A stretch of 41,761 nt of DNA from Candidatus Uhrbacteria bacterium (lineage in GTDB: Bacteria; Patescibacteriota; Patescibacteriia; UBA9934). The notes beneath the pieces were generated by a model. That model did no database searches. It worked only from the letters and a program-made list of their open reading frames with translations, and was not told where the DNA came from. Position 1 is the stretch's first letter, and every line of letters starts with the position of its first letter. This document shows positions 17,875 to 27,436 of the stretch, piece by piece. A program made the position numbers and the translations under genes. The DNA lies in the NCBI GenBank assembly GCA_943359525.1, contig CALRHV010000008.1:1-41761 (forward strand), read 5' to 3'.

Positions 17875-18789
17875 TTATGCCGATTTTGGGCAAAGCGCAA
17901 GGAGTGCGCCGAGTATGGCGTGTTGCGCGGGTTTCTTTTCAACAACGATTTGATACACCGCCTGAAGGAATGGGAGCTCGGCAAGCACGATTCCTGGGAT
18001 ATTGACGACGCAGGGAATGGTATTGAGTGCCTCGCTTCCTCGAATAGGCTTGAGGCCTTGAGCGAACCGAATGCCGGTGGTGTAATTTGTGGAATTCGTG
18101 CTTTGCGCGGTTGCAACAAGATCGCCTAACCCGGCGGGGCCAAGCGCAGTTTCCGGTTTGCCTCCAACAACGCTAACCACGTGCATCATTTCTCGTGTTG
18201 CCTGAGAAACGAGTGCGCCATGAATATTGCTTCCCATCTTGAGACCGTCGCAGATTCCCAGGCCAAGTGCGTAGATGTTTTTGAGCGCGGCAGCAAGAAC
18301 GGCTCCGGCGAGATCGTCGGTTTGACATACGACGAGTGGGGTATGGTCGAAGAGCTTTGCGACCGTCGCTCGAGCCTCGGCGGACGAGCTCGCGGCAATT
18401 CCGATCGCGGCAAGATTGGCGCTAATTTCCTCAGCAATCATGGGGCCGCCAAGAAAAACGAACGGATTGTGGTTGGGAAGGTTCTGCGGAAAGAGCGTAT
18501 CGACGCGGTGGCACGTTTCTTTTTCAAATCCTTTTGACGGACTCACGACGATCGTTTTCGGGTTGAGGAATGGATGCACGCTTTGCAGTGCGGATCGTGT
18601 CGTCCATGTTGGCACGCAGACGAAGAGGATGTCGCACGTTGGGATGATTGTTTGTAATGTGTGTTGTTCTGGAAGAATATCGCTATTTTTATCCCAACAC
18701 GTCACCGTGACATCCGTTTGTGGGACGAGCAGGTGATGCATGGCTTTCCCGAATTCTCCGTATCCAAGGATCGCGACCTGTGTGATCAT
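17875..18789 (-). CDS. gpsA: Glycerol-3-phosphate dehydrogenase [NAD(P)+]
   Basis: AILGYGEFGKAM, SPSKGFE, FLGGPMIAEEI, ALKNIYALGLGICDGLKMGSNIHGALVSQA, GLGDLVATAQS. Confidence 0.92.
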   Translation of the reverse strand: MITQVAILGYGEFGKAMHHLLVPQTDVTVTCWDKNSDILPEQHTLQTIIPTCDILFVCVPTWTTRSALQSVHPFLNPKTIVVSPSKGFEKETCHRVDTLFPQNLPNHNPFVFLGGPMIAEEISANLAAIGIAASSSAEARATVAKLFDHTPLVVCQTDDLAGAVLAAALKNIYALGLGICDGLKMGSNIHGALVSQATREMMHVVSVVGGKPETALGPAGLGDLVATAQSTNSTNYTTGIRFAQGLKPIRGSEALNTIPCVVNIPGIVLAELPFLQAVYQIVVEKKPAQHAILGALLALCPKSA

Positions 18790-18901
18790 ACGACATCAGT
18801 ATACCGGAATTATGAAACATCGATGAAGCGGTGACTGGAATCGATTTCGTGGTCGATTTATACTGGAGCGAGTTCGAGATGAGTATTTTCTTTTTTGACG
18901 T

Positions 18902-20143
18902 ATGGACAAACAGATGCTTAGGCAATATCTTCCGTCGTTCCTTGCTGGGTTCATTGGTGCGGTACTTTTTCAGATTGTGCTTGTAGTGATTGGTCTCGGC
19001 GTGCTCCTCGCTTCTCCATTGAAAGATTCGATTCGTGATCGATTGCGTTCTGTGATCAATCAAGCAGTCACGGAAAAGAACCTCACCGATTCAGCGGGGA
19101 ACCATTCAGACGTGATCGACGTGGTGAGTGCGGTCGATCCTGCTGTTGTCTCGATTGTTATTACGAAAGATGTGCCGAAGATGGAAGAGATTTTGAACCA
19201 GGACGGACAACATAATCCATTCGGTATTTTTGGCTGGAGCACGCCGCAGTATCAACAGAATGGAACAGAAGAGAAGGAAATCGGCGGAGGAAGCGGATTC
19301 ATTGTGTCTGACGACGGGTACATTGTTACTAACGCGCACGTCGTCAGCGATAAAGATGCGAAGTACACGGTATTGCTCAACGATGAAAGCAAACATGATG
19401 CGACGGTGGTTGCCGCAGATAGCACGCTTGATGTTGCGGTGTTAAAGATTGATGCTTCCGATCTGCCGTATCTCGAGTTTGGCGATTCTGACACAGTAAA
19501 AGTTGGTCAGTCGGTTGTGGCGATTGGGAATGCGCTTGGTCAATTCCGCAATACGGTTTCGGTTGGCGTTATCTCTGGATTAGCGCGATCGATTATCGCG
19601 GGAAATAGTGGAGGATCTGAATTGCTTTCCGATGTGTTACAAACCGACGCAGCAATTAATCCAGGAAATTCCGGTGGGCCACTGCTCGATCTCTCCGGGC
19701 ACGTTATTGGTGTGAACGTTGCGACGAGTAGCGGGGGAGAGAATATTTCCTTCTCGCTTCCAAGCAACATGGTGAAATCTACCGTGGATTCCATTCGTCA
19801 ACATGGGCGCATTGTTCAGCCGTATCTTGGCGTCCGGTATGTGGTGATTGATGAAGATTACGCCAAGGCGAACGATCTTCCAGTTACTGATGGTGCGCTG
19901 GTGATTCGTGGTGACGACGGGAAAACGCTTGCGGTGGTTCCTGGTTCGCCGGCGGATAAAGCGGGAATTGAGGAGAATGACATCATTATCGACGTTGATG
20001 GCGTAAAACTCGACAGCACACACCAACTCGCAACAGAGCTCCGTCGAAAAACAGTGGGCGACACGGTGACGTTAAAGATTTTGCACGACGGGGAAGAGCG
20101 TACGGTTAGCGCAATCCTTGAGGAGCGGCCAGTAGCGGACTAG
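18902..20143 (+). CDS. HtrA/DegP-like membrane-anchored serine protease with PDZ domain
   Basis: GSGFIVSDDGYIVTNAHVV, DVAVLKID, QTDAAINPGNSGGPLLD; C-terminal PDZ. Confidence 0.94.
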   Translation: MDKQMLRQYLPSFLAGFIGAVLFQIVLVVIGLGVLLASPLKDSIRDRLRSVINQAVTEKNLTDSAGNHSDVIDVVSAVDPAVVSIVITKDVPKMEEILNQDGQHNPFGIFGWSTPQYQQNGTEEKEIGGGSGFIVSDDGYIVTNAHVVSDKDAKYTVLLNDESKHDATVVAADSTLDVAVLKIDASDLPYLEFGDSDTVKVGQSVVAIGNALGQFRNTVSVGVISGLARSIIAGNSGGSELLSDVLQTDAAINPGNSGGPLLDLSGHVIGVNVATSSGGENISFSLPSNMVKSTVDSIRQHGRIVQPYLGVRYVVIDEDYAKANDLPVTDGALVIRGDDGKTLAVVPGSPADKAGIEENDIIIDVDGVKLDSTHQLATELRRKTVGDTVTLKILHDGEERTVSAILEERPVAD

Positions 20144-20176
20144 CGGTTTCGGGGGAACGGCGTATGCTGATTGTAT

Positions 20177-21067
20177 ATGAAACATCCCTTCTCCTTTGCG
20201 TTAGTGGCGATTCTTGCAGTGCTTGGCGTAGTTTTGGTGCTTTTGTTCGTTTTCCGGGCGTTTAATGGGGCAATCATTCCTCCGGATTGGAGGGACACTA
20301 ACGATACGACCACTGTGGAAGATACTGTGAACAATGCGGACGACGTGCCCGACGCCACACAAAGCGTAACGTCCACGTCGGGGAATATGACCGTTACCAG
20401 TCCGACGGCAAATGAAATAATCGGGTTGCCTCTGGTGATCAAGGGAAGTGCTCGTGTATTTGAAAGCACATTCAATTATCGGTTGCTTGATACAGATGGC
20501 ACGTTGCTTACAGAAGGTGCCGCAATGACCAACGCACCTGATGTGGGGGAGTTTGGAAACTTTACTGTCACGACAAGCTATGACACGCCAACGGGCACTG
20601 TTGGAACGCTCGAGGTTTTTGACTACAGCGCAAAGGACGGCGCAGTGATTGATCTTGTGACATTCCCAGTAAAGTTTCCGTCGATTGAAACGATGGTGGT
20701 GAAGACGTATTGGACGAATCTTGAAACGAGCGGATTGTGCAGTGCGGTGACGGCTACAGAACGTCGTGTCGCGAAGTCTGCTGCCGTAGGCTACACGGCG
20801 CTCACAGAGTTGTTCGCTGGTCCAAACACGCCAGAAGCCATGGCACAGCTCTCCACAAGCATTCCATCGTTCGTCGCTATCAAAAGTCTCACTATCAATG
20901 ACGGCGTCGCAAGAGTTGAGTTTACGAAGTCCCTTGAAACCGGCGGTTCGTGTCGTGTTACCTCGATCCGCGCACAGATCGAATCCACGTTAAAACAATT
21001 CTCGACCGTGACATCGGTGATTCTCAGCACAGAGGGTCGCTCTCCGGCAGAGTCGCTGCAGCCGTAA
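20177..21067 (+). CDS. Gmad2 + GerMN domain membrane protein
   Basis: TM, TSPTANEIIGLPLVIKGSARVFESTFNYRLLDTDG (Gmad2-like), then LTELFAGPNTPEA...GVARVEFTKSLE...IRAQIESTLKQFSTVTSVIL (GerMN-like). Confidence 0.8.
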   Translation: MKHPFSFALVAILAVLGVVLVLLFVFRAFNGAIIPPDWRDTNDTTTVEDTVNNADDVPDATQSVTSTSGNMTVTSPTANEIIGLPLVIKGSARVFESTFNYRLLDTDGTLLTEGAAMTNAPDVGEFGNFTVTTSYDTPTGTVGTLEVFDYSAKDGAVIDLVTFPVKFPSIETMVVKTYWTNLETSGLCSAVTATERRVAKSAAVGYTALTELFAGPNTPEAMAQLSTSIPSFVAIKSLTINDGVARVEFTKSLETGGSCRVTSIRAQIESTLKQFSTVTSVILSTEGRSPAESLQP

Positions 21068-21083
21068 TCGTGAAACGAGCGAG

Positions 21084-21230
21084 TCAACGGGTGGCGCCAA
21101 GGGAGGCCCCCGCCCCCTCCGGGGACAAGTACGGAGCGCAACGAACGCCGCAAAAATGTGATGATCTTGGAAAAGGTGGGGCGTGAGCTGAGCACCGTAA
21201 CGGGGTCCGCGGCGACAGGACCCGTTGATG
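21084..21230 (-). repeat. ~145-bp dispersed element with TCAACGGGT...ACCCGTTGA ends, copy 2
   Basis: Inverted relative to 10086-10217 with matching conserved blocks. Confidence 0.85.
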
Positions 21231-21300
21231 AGCGAGAGGAACGATGGTCCGTTGAAACAAAAAACTCCCCGATTACTCGGGGAGTTTTTCAATGAACAGT

Positions 21301-21588
21301 TTAGAGAAGTGCTTCCTTAGCAGCCTTGCTCACGCCGAACTTGAGGACGGTGCGTGCTGGGATCTTGATCGTTGCGCCTGTTGCTGGGTTTCGGCCCATG
21401 CGTGCGGCACGCTGCTTCTTTACCATCTTTCCGAGGCCTGGGAATGCAACTTCACCAGCGCGTTTGATTTCGCCGTAGATCATTGCAACGAATCCGTCGT
21501 ACATTTCTCCAGCTTGTTTCTTGGACACTCCCCAACGTTCTGAAAGGTCTGCCATGATCTGGGACTTGGTGAGACGCTTTGCTGCCAT
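21301..21588 (-). CDS. HU-family DNA-binding protein
   Basis: MAAKRLTKSQIMADLSERWGVSKKQA...FPGLGKMVKKQRAARMGRNPATGATIKIPARTVLKFGVSKAAKEAL. Confidence 0.9.
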   Translation of the reverse strand: MAAKRLTKSQIMADLSERWGVSKKQAGEMYDGFVAMIYGEIKRAGEVAFPGLGKMVKKQRAARMGRNPATGATIKIPARTVLKFGVSKAAKEALL

Positions 21589-21733
21589 ATATCTTGCGGA
21601 CCCTCTCATCTGAAATGAGCGAGTTCGAATTAGAAATAATGAATTACGTGGGAAAGCTTAGCAATCTTTCACATCTCACGAAAGAAGGTTATTCACAGGG
21701 GGATGTGTGTTGCGCGATTGCTCGCTTTGAACT

Positions 21734-22966
21734 ATGAAGGAGATAACAAATCGCTGTATGTCCTTTTTGATCTTTTGGAAACGCGAAAAACGGAGGGTTA
21801 CATTGCTTGTCGTTGCCATAAGTTGTACAGCAATGGTGACGACTTTTTTGTGGTTTCGTGCAGCTCCGCTTTCGGTTTCTGCTGTCACACCACGCGTGAA
21901 TAGTGCTGTAGACGCTGTGCTTTCAGCGCGGAAGGCGACGGTGCTTGATTTAGACGACGTGCCATTTGGTAATGATCAAACCATCAACGTTCTCGTGCTC
22001 GGACTCGATTCAAGGAAAGAAGGAATCGAGCAACATTGCGACGCGATCCACATGGTGTCTGTCAACACAAAAGAATGGACGGTACTCATGACAAGTGTGC
22101 CTCGTGGAACCTATGCGTACATTCCACCGGGGACGTATGCCGACAACGAATACTATTTGGCGAATGCGTGTGCCTTTGCCGGTTTGGACTACGGCGTGGA
22201 GCAGATTGAACGCATTGTTGGCGTGAAAGCGGACTACGTGGTGACTGCAGGATTTTCTCAGCTGCTTGGTATCTTGCGTACATTGGAATTGCCAACCACC
22301 GAAAGTTTGCAATGGTTGCGTAATCGCCAGAGTTATAGAATTGGCGACCCACAGCGGAGTCAAAATCAAGCGGTTTTTCTGAAAGACGTCGCAATGAAGT
22401 TGCTCAATGGCAACGGCATTCCAAATATTCTGTTCCATCTTTTGTACTCGTTCGTTGATACCGACATGGACGAAAGCACTGCGCGTGCGCTGTACGACGG
22501 ATTGCTTCTTCACGGTATTGTGAGCCGTCCCGACGATATCGTGCTCGCAATGAAACCGCATTACGATGTGCAGGACATCCATTTCGATCCAGCCCAGGCG
22601 AGCAAGCAAGTTGACGATCTTCTCGCGAAGCTTGAAGGGCGATTGTCAAAATTCGACCTTGCTGGTCGCACGATTGATGACGTGCAGCGTGATCTCGTCG
22701 TATATCTTGAATCGGTTCTGACAGAATCGGAAGGATCGATCATCGATGTCATCGATCAGCAGCTGTGGTTGCAGGTGGAGGAAGAGGGAACTCGAGAATC
22801 TTTGCAGTATCGATTCATCGAGGCTCGCACGAAGGAGCTACAAGCAAAGGGCCACGATGCGGCGGTGCAATTCATTGCCGACTATATTTTAGAAAAGCAA
22901 ACGTTGGGATCGCTGGTGTGGGAGGCAAAAGGACGGGCGCTGCTCGAGGCGATCTTGGCGAAGTGA
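21734..22966 (+). CDS. LytR-CpsA-Psr (LCP) family protein
   Basis: TM anchor; INVLVLGLDSRKEGIEQHCDAIHMVSVNTKEWTVLMTSVPRGTY. Confidence 0.75.
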   Translation: MKEITNRCMSFLIFWKREKRRVTLLVVAISCTAMVTTFLWFRAAPLSVSAVTPRVNSAVDAVLSARKATVLDLDDVPFGNDQTINVLVLGLDSRKEGIEQHCDAIHMVSVNTKEWTVLMTSVPRGTYAYIPPGTYADNEYYLANACAFAGLDYGVEQIERIVGVKADYVVTAGFSQLLGILRTLELPTTESLQWLRNRQSYRIGDPQRSQNQAVFLKDVAMKLLNGNGIPNILFHLLYSFVDTDMDESTARALYDGLLLHGIVSRPDDIVLAMKPHYDVQDIHFDPAQASKQVDDLLAKLEGRLSKFDLAGRTIDDVQRDLVVYLESVLTESEGSIIDVIDQQLWLQVEEEGTRESLQYRFIEARTKELQAKGHDAAVQFIADYILEKQTLGSLVWEAKGRALLEAILAK

Positions 22967-22983
22967 TTGTGGTGTGATACGAT
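22955..22983 (+). promoter_or_regulatory. Possible promoter for the structured RNA
   Basis: TTGGCG - 17 nt - TACGAT overlapping the end of the LCP gene. Confidence 0.35.
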
Positions 22984-22987
22984 TCTT

Positions 22988-23320
22988 TCACTGTTTTTGA
23001 TGGTGCGTGGGTTGTGAACCGCAATGGAGGGCTGTGTTTTGCGGGAGACACGGAAAAAATTGCGGTTCGCCGGCGTGCCGTACGATACGGCACTCGGGAA
23101 GTTTACCTGTCGGCGTTCGAAAGATCGCTCGCGAGAAAGTGCCCGTGGGGCCTGGGTGGTATCGCGCACCCCGGGGAAGCCGTCACCGCTCAGCCGAAAG
23201 GTTGCGCGTTCGGTCGTAAGACCGTTTATGACGGCTCCCCGTCTTCCGCCGATCTTACGATCGATCACAACACACGAACGGAGCAAGACAAAACGGTCTG
23301 CTCCGTTTTGCTTTTTACGG
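22988..23320 (+). ncRNA. Candidate structured non-coding RNA of unassigned family
   Basis: Stems 23016-23025/23059-23068 (10 bp), 23075-23082/23086-23093 (8 bp), 23069-23074/23109-23114, GGGG..GCCGTCA 23173-23185 / TGACGGC.CCCC 23229-23240; GNRA loops at 23196-23199 and 23216-23219; terminator CGGAGCA...TGCTCCGTTTTGCTTTTT. Confidence 0.6.
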
Positions 23321-23348
23321 AGAAAAATACATATCATAATGAATCCCG

Positions 23349-23735
23349 CAGTCATCCTGAGCGCATGCGAAGGATCTCCGTCGGTTATTCACCAGATACT
23401 TTCATATACGTCCTTCCAGTCAGGATTCGTGGAACAAATGAGATTGTTTTTCTTCGCTCGAATCCAACCTTTCATTTCTTTTTCTCGAGTAATCGCTGCA
23501 TACGCTTCTCCAACTGGTTCAAAGTATACGAGAATATTACATCGGTATTTCTTTGTGAAACCATCAATTATCCCACTGCGATGCTCTTCGATTCGTCGTT
23601 GGAGATTATTCGTTATACCGATGTACACAACCGTCCTCGCGATATTCGTAAGTATGTAAACGAAGAAGACTTTTTCATCCATAATGATACGCGGATAAAC
23701 CTACGGAGATCCTTCGCATGCGCTCAGGATGACTG
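23349..23735 (-). mobile_element. GIY-YIG cassette 1: ORF bounded by perfect 32-bp inverted repeats
   Basis: 23349-23380 CAGTCATCCTGAGCGCATGCGAAGGATCTCCG and its exact reverse complement at 23704-23735. Confidence 0.7.
23389..23682 (-). CDS. Small GIY-YIG nuclease
   Basis: VYILTNIARTVVYIGITNNLQRRIEEHR, REKEMKGW; ~78% identical by eye to 35288-35581. Confidence 0.9.
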   Translation of the reverse strand: MDEKVFFVYILTNIARTVVYIGITNNLQRRIEEHRSGIIDGFTKKYRCNILVYFEPVGEAYAAITREKEMKGWIRAKKNNLICSTNPDWKDVYESIW

Positions 23736-23783
23736 AAGTGAATGTCTGCACAAATCTGTGGAACAGATTCCCAGACGTTCGAA

Positions 23784-24383
23784 TTACGCTTTCGATCTTC
23801 CCGTCATCGCGCTCGCCAATGTCACTTCGTCGGCGTATTCAATGTCGGCGCCCATGGGGAGACCGCGGGCAAGGCGAGTCATTGATTTCTCGAAGCTTGA
23901 AAGCTGGCGCTGTAAATACATAATTGTCGTTTCGCCGTGGACGTCGGGGGAGAATGCAAGGATGAATTCTGTGATGGACGGTGAGTTTTTGACAAGATCA
24001 AGGAGCGCTTTGACGTTGAGCATTTCTGGCGTGCGGCCGTCGATGGGATTTAATGTGCCGCCGAGCACAAAATAGCGACCTTTATATACGTTTGTTGCTT
24101 CGATGGTAGAAATATCGCGAGCCTCGGCAACAATACAGAGCTTTGTTGCGTCGCGATTTGGGTCTGCACAAATTTCGCAGATATCGTTTTCTGCAAACGT
24201 AAAACATGTTTGGCAAAGGGTGATGTTCCCAAGATCCACAATGGCGCGACCAATGCTTGCGAGTTCAAGTTTGCTGAAATGTAACAAAGCGAACGCGTAA
24301 CGAAGTGCGGTTTTTGGCCCCACTCCCGGAAGGCGACCCAATGCAGCCGCAGCATTATGAATGGGAGTGGGGAACCGTCTCAT
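23784..24383 (-). CDS. recR: Recombination mediator RecR
   Basis: LGRLPGVGPKTALRYAF, zinc-finger CQTCFTFAENDICEIC, ARGLPMGADIEYADEVTL. Confidence 0.95.
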   Translation of the reverse strand: MRRFPTPIHNAAAALGRLPGVGPKTALRYAFALLHFSKLELASIGRAIVDLGNITLCQTCFTFAENDICEICADPNRDATKLCIVAEARDISTIEATNVYKGRYFVLGGTLNPIDGRTPEMLNVKALLDLVKNSPSITEFILAFSPDVHGETTIMYLQRQLSSFEKSMTRLARGLPMGADIEYADEVTLASAMTGRSKA

Positions 24384-24386
24384 GTT

Positions 24387-24680
24387 TTAGAGCCCGAGAT
24401 TCTTAAACGCATCCAATCCGCCCATCTCTTTCATTTTTTTCATGAGCTCAACCTGGAGCTTGCTGTTTACATCGTTGAGCGCGTCCTTCACACCTGCCTC
24501 AATCTTTGATCGATCGAGGGCTTCGTCGATTTTCACGCCGAGCGTTTCGTGACTTCCATTGACGGTGATCATCACCTTTCCGCCCATGCCTTGGCCAACG
24601 ATAATAACCTCGTCAAGCATTGCCTTCATTTGCTTGCTCTGGTCGCGCATGTCTTTGATCTGTTTGATTTTGTTGAACAT
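24387..24680 (-). CDS. YbaB/EbfC nucleoid-associated protein
   Basis: MFNKIKQIKDMRDQSKQMKAML..., GLGxxGGKVMITVNGSHE-like core; upstream of recR in same direction. Confidence 0.88.
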   Translation of the reverse strand: MFNKIKQIKDMRDQSKQMKAMLDEVIIVGQGMGGKVMITVNGSHETLGVKIDEALDRSKIEAGVKDALNDVNSKLQVELMKKMKEMGGLDAFKNLGL

Positions 24681-24721
24681 AGGGAATGGTTAAGGCGATT
24701 GACCGCTCCATCGTACCAATC

Positions 24722-26188
24722 TTAGTGTTTCGGTGGAAGCCCGGCGCCTTTCGGGGGAATGCCTGGCGGAAGGCCGACGTTGTTTGGTCTTGGCGCGCCT
24801 GGTTGCCCTTCGTGCTGCGATGTTGTTTGCATTATTGGTGCGCGAGTTTCCAGGTTTTTAAACGACGCGTGTGTTGCATCCCAATAGAGCGGCACCATGC
24901 CCGTTGGTCCGTTACGATGTTTTGCGATGTGGACTTCGGCACGTGTTTTTTCTTCGGGCGTGAGTTCTTCTGGCTGATAGTTTCTATCAGCGGCCTTGCG
25001 GTACAGGAACATCACGACGTCGGCGTCCTGCTCAATGCTTCCCGAGTCACGAAGGTGGGCGAGCTTTGGAATGGCTGGTTTGGTCATTTCCACGGCACGG
25101 GAAAGCTGTGCGAGTGCAAGCACTGGAACGTTGAGTTCGCGAGCGATCTGTTTTAATCCTCGGGAGATTTCGGCCACTTCTTGCACGCGGTTGTCCGTTT
25201 TCTTTCGCGCCTCCATGAGCTGCAAGTAGTCGATGACGATCATGGAGAGTCCGTGTTCGCTTTGCAATCTGCGAGCCTTCGTACGAATGCTCATAATCGT
25301 CGCAATCGGAGAGTCGTCGATGAAAATCGGTGCCTCGGAAAGTTTGCCAAGCGCTTCGCCGATGCGTGGGAAGTCGTCGGCAGATTCGGAAAGTCGGCCG
25401 GTACGCAGCTTCCACAAGTCAACGTTTGCTTCGGCCGAGATCATACGATCGACCAGCTGTTCCTTGCTCATTTCTAAGCTGAAGAATCCAACAGGCTTTC
25501 CGGTACGGAGCGCTACGTTACGGATAATATCCATGGCGAACGATGTTTTTCCAACAGAAGGTCGGGCAGCGAGAATGATCAGGTCGGAGTTTTGCAATCC
25601 CGCGAGCAAGTTGTCGATGCCGAAGAATCCCGTCGCTACTCCTCGGAGTTTCCCTTTTTCTTTGTGGAGTTCATCGATGCGGTCGAACGCTTCGGTGAGC
25701 AGTGTGTGGAGCGGCGTGAAGGATTGCTTGATGAAGTTCTGGGAAACGTTAAATAATCGACGTTCTGCTTCGTCCAAGAGCACGTCCACGTCCTGTGATT
25801 CGTCAAAGCCCATGTCGGTAATGTCGCTTGCTGCACGAAGCAGTCGTCGTAGCGCCGCCTTTTTTGCGATAATTTCTGCGTGATGTGCGACGTGTGCCGC
25901 TGTTGTGGTTACGTTCGTGAGTTCGACGAGCGCAGTTCGTCCACCGATTTGCTTAAGTACGCCTTTTTCTTCGAGTCGGTTGCCGAGTGTGAGGACGTCG
26001 ATCGGTTCGTGTCTATCGACGAGCTCGAGCATGATTTCGTACAAGATTCGATGGGAATCCTTATAAAAATCTTCGGAACGCAACGTGTCACCAATCTTGA
26101 GAAGGACTTCTTGATCAAGCAAAAGCGCACCGAGCAATGAGCGCTCGGCTTCAAGATTGTGTGGGGGAATCCTACCGACGTCGGCCAT
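24722..26188 (-). CDS. dnaB: Replicative DNA helicase
   Basis: PPHNLEAERSLLGALLLD, LIILAARPSVGKTSFAMDI, IVIDYLQLM, LAQLSRAVE, LRDSGSIEQDADVVMFLYR; start at MADVGRIPP. Confidence 0.95.
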   Translation of the reverse strand: MADVGRIPPHNLEAERSLLGALLLDQEVLLKIGDTLRSEDFYKDSHRILYEIMLELVDRHEPIDVLTLGNRLEEKGVLKQIGGRTALVELTNVTTTAAHVAHHAEIIAKKAALRRLLRAASDITDMGFDESQDVDVLLDEAERRLFNVSQNFIKQSFTPLHTLLTEAFDRIDELHKEKGKLRGVATGFFGIDNLLAGLQNSDLIILAARPSVGKTSFAMDIIRNVALRTGKPVGFFSLEMSKEQLVDRMISAEANVDLWKLRTGRLSESADDFPRIGEALGKLSEAPIFIDDSPIATIMSIRTKARRLQSEHGLSMIVIDYLQLMEARKKTDNRVQEVAEISRGLKQIARELNVPVLALAQLSRAVEMTKPAIPKLAHLRDSGSIEQDADVVMFLYRKAADRNYQPEELTPEEKTRAEVHIAKHRNGPTGMVPLYWDATHASFKNLETRAPIMQTTSQHEGQPGAPRPNNVGLPPGIPPKGAGLPPKH

Positions 26189-26300
26189 ATGAAGAGCATA
26201 GTAACCGACCTGGCCGGCGCTCGAAAGCGAAAACGTGCGTAACGTGTGAAGAAGCTGTGTGCGAGGGGTGGATAAGGAAAAATGATACAATGATTGCGCC

Positions 26301-27431
26301 ATGAAATCAGATTCTTCTTTCATTTGGGGCGCGACGCGTCCACTCATCGGCACCATGATTGGTGTGGGGATTTTGGGATTGCCGTTTGTGGTGGCGCAAG
26401 TAGGTGTTGTTGTGGGAATGATTGAGCTCATTCTTGCAGCACTCGTGAGCTATTTGGTTTTGCGGTTGTATGGCGACCTCATGATGGTTCGTGGTGGAAA
26501 AGCGCGATTTATTCAAGTGATTGGTAGAGAACTTGGGCATTTCGGTACCGGTGTTGCCGCGATTGCATATATTGCCGCAACGTTTGGTGCGTTACTCGCG
26601 TTCATCATTTTTGGTGGGCAGTTTTTGCGTGTGGTCACGTTTTCGTTCTTGCCGCTGACCATCCACATGGCGAGCATCGTCTTTTTTGTTATCGCATCTT
26701 TTTTTACCATTGGCGGAACATTGTTCGTTGCTCGCGCACAGAAATTTCTTATTCCACTATTCATCGGCCTCGTTGTTCTCCTCATGGTCGTTGCGGTACC
26801 GCACATGACGGTTGCGCATTTCTTTGCTTCAACATCTGGCGACTTCAGTGTCCCCCTTGGTGTAATGCTCTTTGCATTTCACGGTATGTCGGCGCTGCCA
26901 GAAATGCGCGACATTCTTGGCAAGCGATCAAACCTCCTTCCAAAGTCAACGGCGCGCGCAATGATTGTTGTGGTGCTCGTTTATGCTGTGTTTATTGTGG
27001 GAATTCTTGGAGTAACTGGCGCGGCAACCACAGAGAACGCAATTCTTGGGCTGTCCACGATTGGTAAAGGTCTCGTTCTTCTTGCAAGCGGCATCGCCCT
27101 ACTCACCACGTTTAATGCGTACACTAATGTCGCAACACAGCTGACGAACACGTTCTTGTACGATCTTCGTATGCGATTTTTTGCAGCGTGGTTTCTCACG
27201 GCGACGATTCCATTCGTGCTCTTTCTTGTTGGTGCGCAACGCATTTCTTCTGTGCTTTCAATTACTGGTGGCGTCCTTGGATCGCTTGTAGCAATCATGA
27301 TGCTCGTTGCCTACGAGCGTGCCCGTGTCAGCGCCGACCTTCCAAAAAACTCTTTGCAGATTTCGCAGTGGGTGATTGGTTTAACCTTCGTAATCTTCAT
27401 TGGCGTGATGGCGACGACGGTGGTGGGGTGA
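26301..27431 (+). CDS. Amino acid permease (APC superfamily, aromatic amino acid permease-like)
   Basis: GTMIGVGILGLPFVVAQVG, ~10 hydrophobic helices. Confidence 0.8.
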   Translation: MKSDSSFIWGATRPLIGTMIGVGILGLPFVVAQVGVVVGMIELILAALVSYLVLRLYGDLMMVRGGKARFIQVIGRELGHFGTGVAAIAYIAATFGALLAFIIFGGQFLRVVTFSFLPLTIHMASIVFFVIASFFTIGGTLFVARAQKFLIPLFIGLVVLLMVVAVPHMTVAHFFASTSGDFSVPLGVMLFAFHGMSALPEMRDILGKRSNLLPKSTARAMIVVVLVYAVFIVGILGVTGAATTENAILGLSTIGKGLVLLASGIALLTTFNAYTNVATQLTNTFLYDLRMRFFAAWFLTATIPFVLFLVGAQRISSVLSITGGVLGSLVAIMMLVAYERARVSADLPKNSLQISQWVIGLTFVIFIGVMATTVVG

Positions 27432-27436
27432 GACTG

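Noticed and set aside
23150-23175. T-box-like string TGGGTGGTATCGCG in the structured RNA
   Set aside because: Resembles the T-box antiterminator core, but no aminoacyl-tRNA synthetase or amino-acid gene follows and I could not define Stem I with a specifier loop.
23279-23302. CGGAGCAAGACAAAACGG resembling part of RNase P RNA
   Set aside because: It is the 5' arm of the terminator hairpin; the conserved GGAGGAAAGTCC region of RNase P RNA is absent.
23014-23736. Overlapping ORFs of 240 and 211 aa across the putative RNA and GIY-YIG cassette 1
   Set aside because: They run antisense through a clear GIY-YIG gene and through repeated stems; low-complexity, no domain signal.
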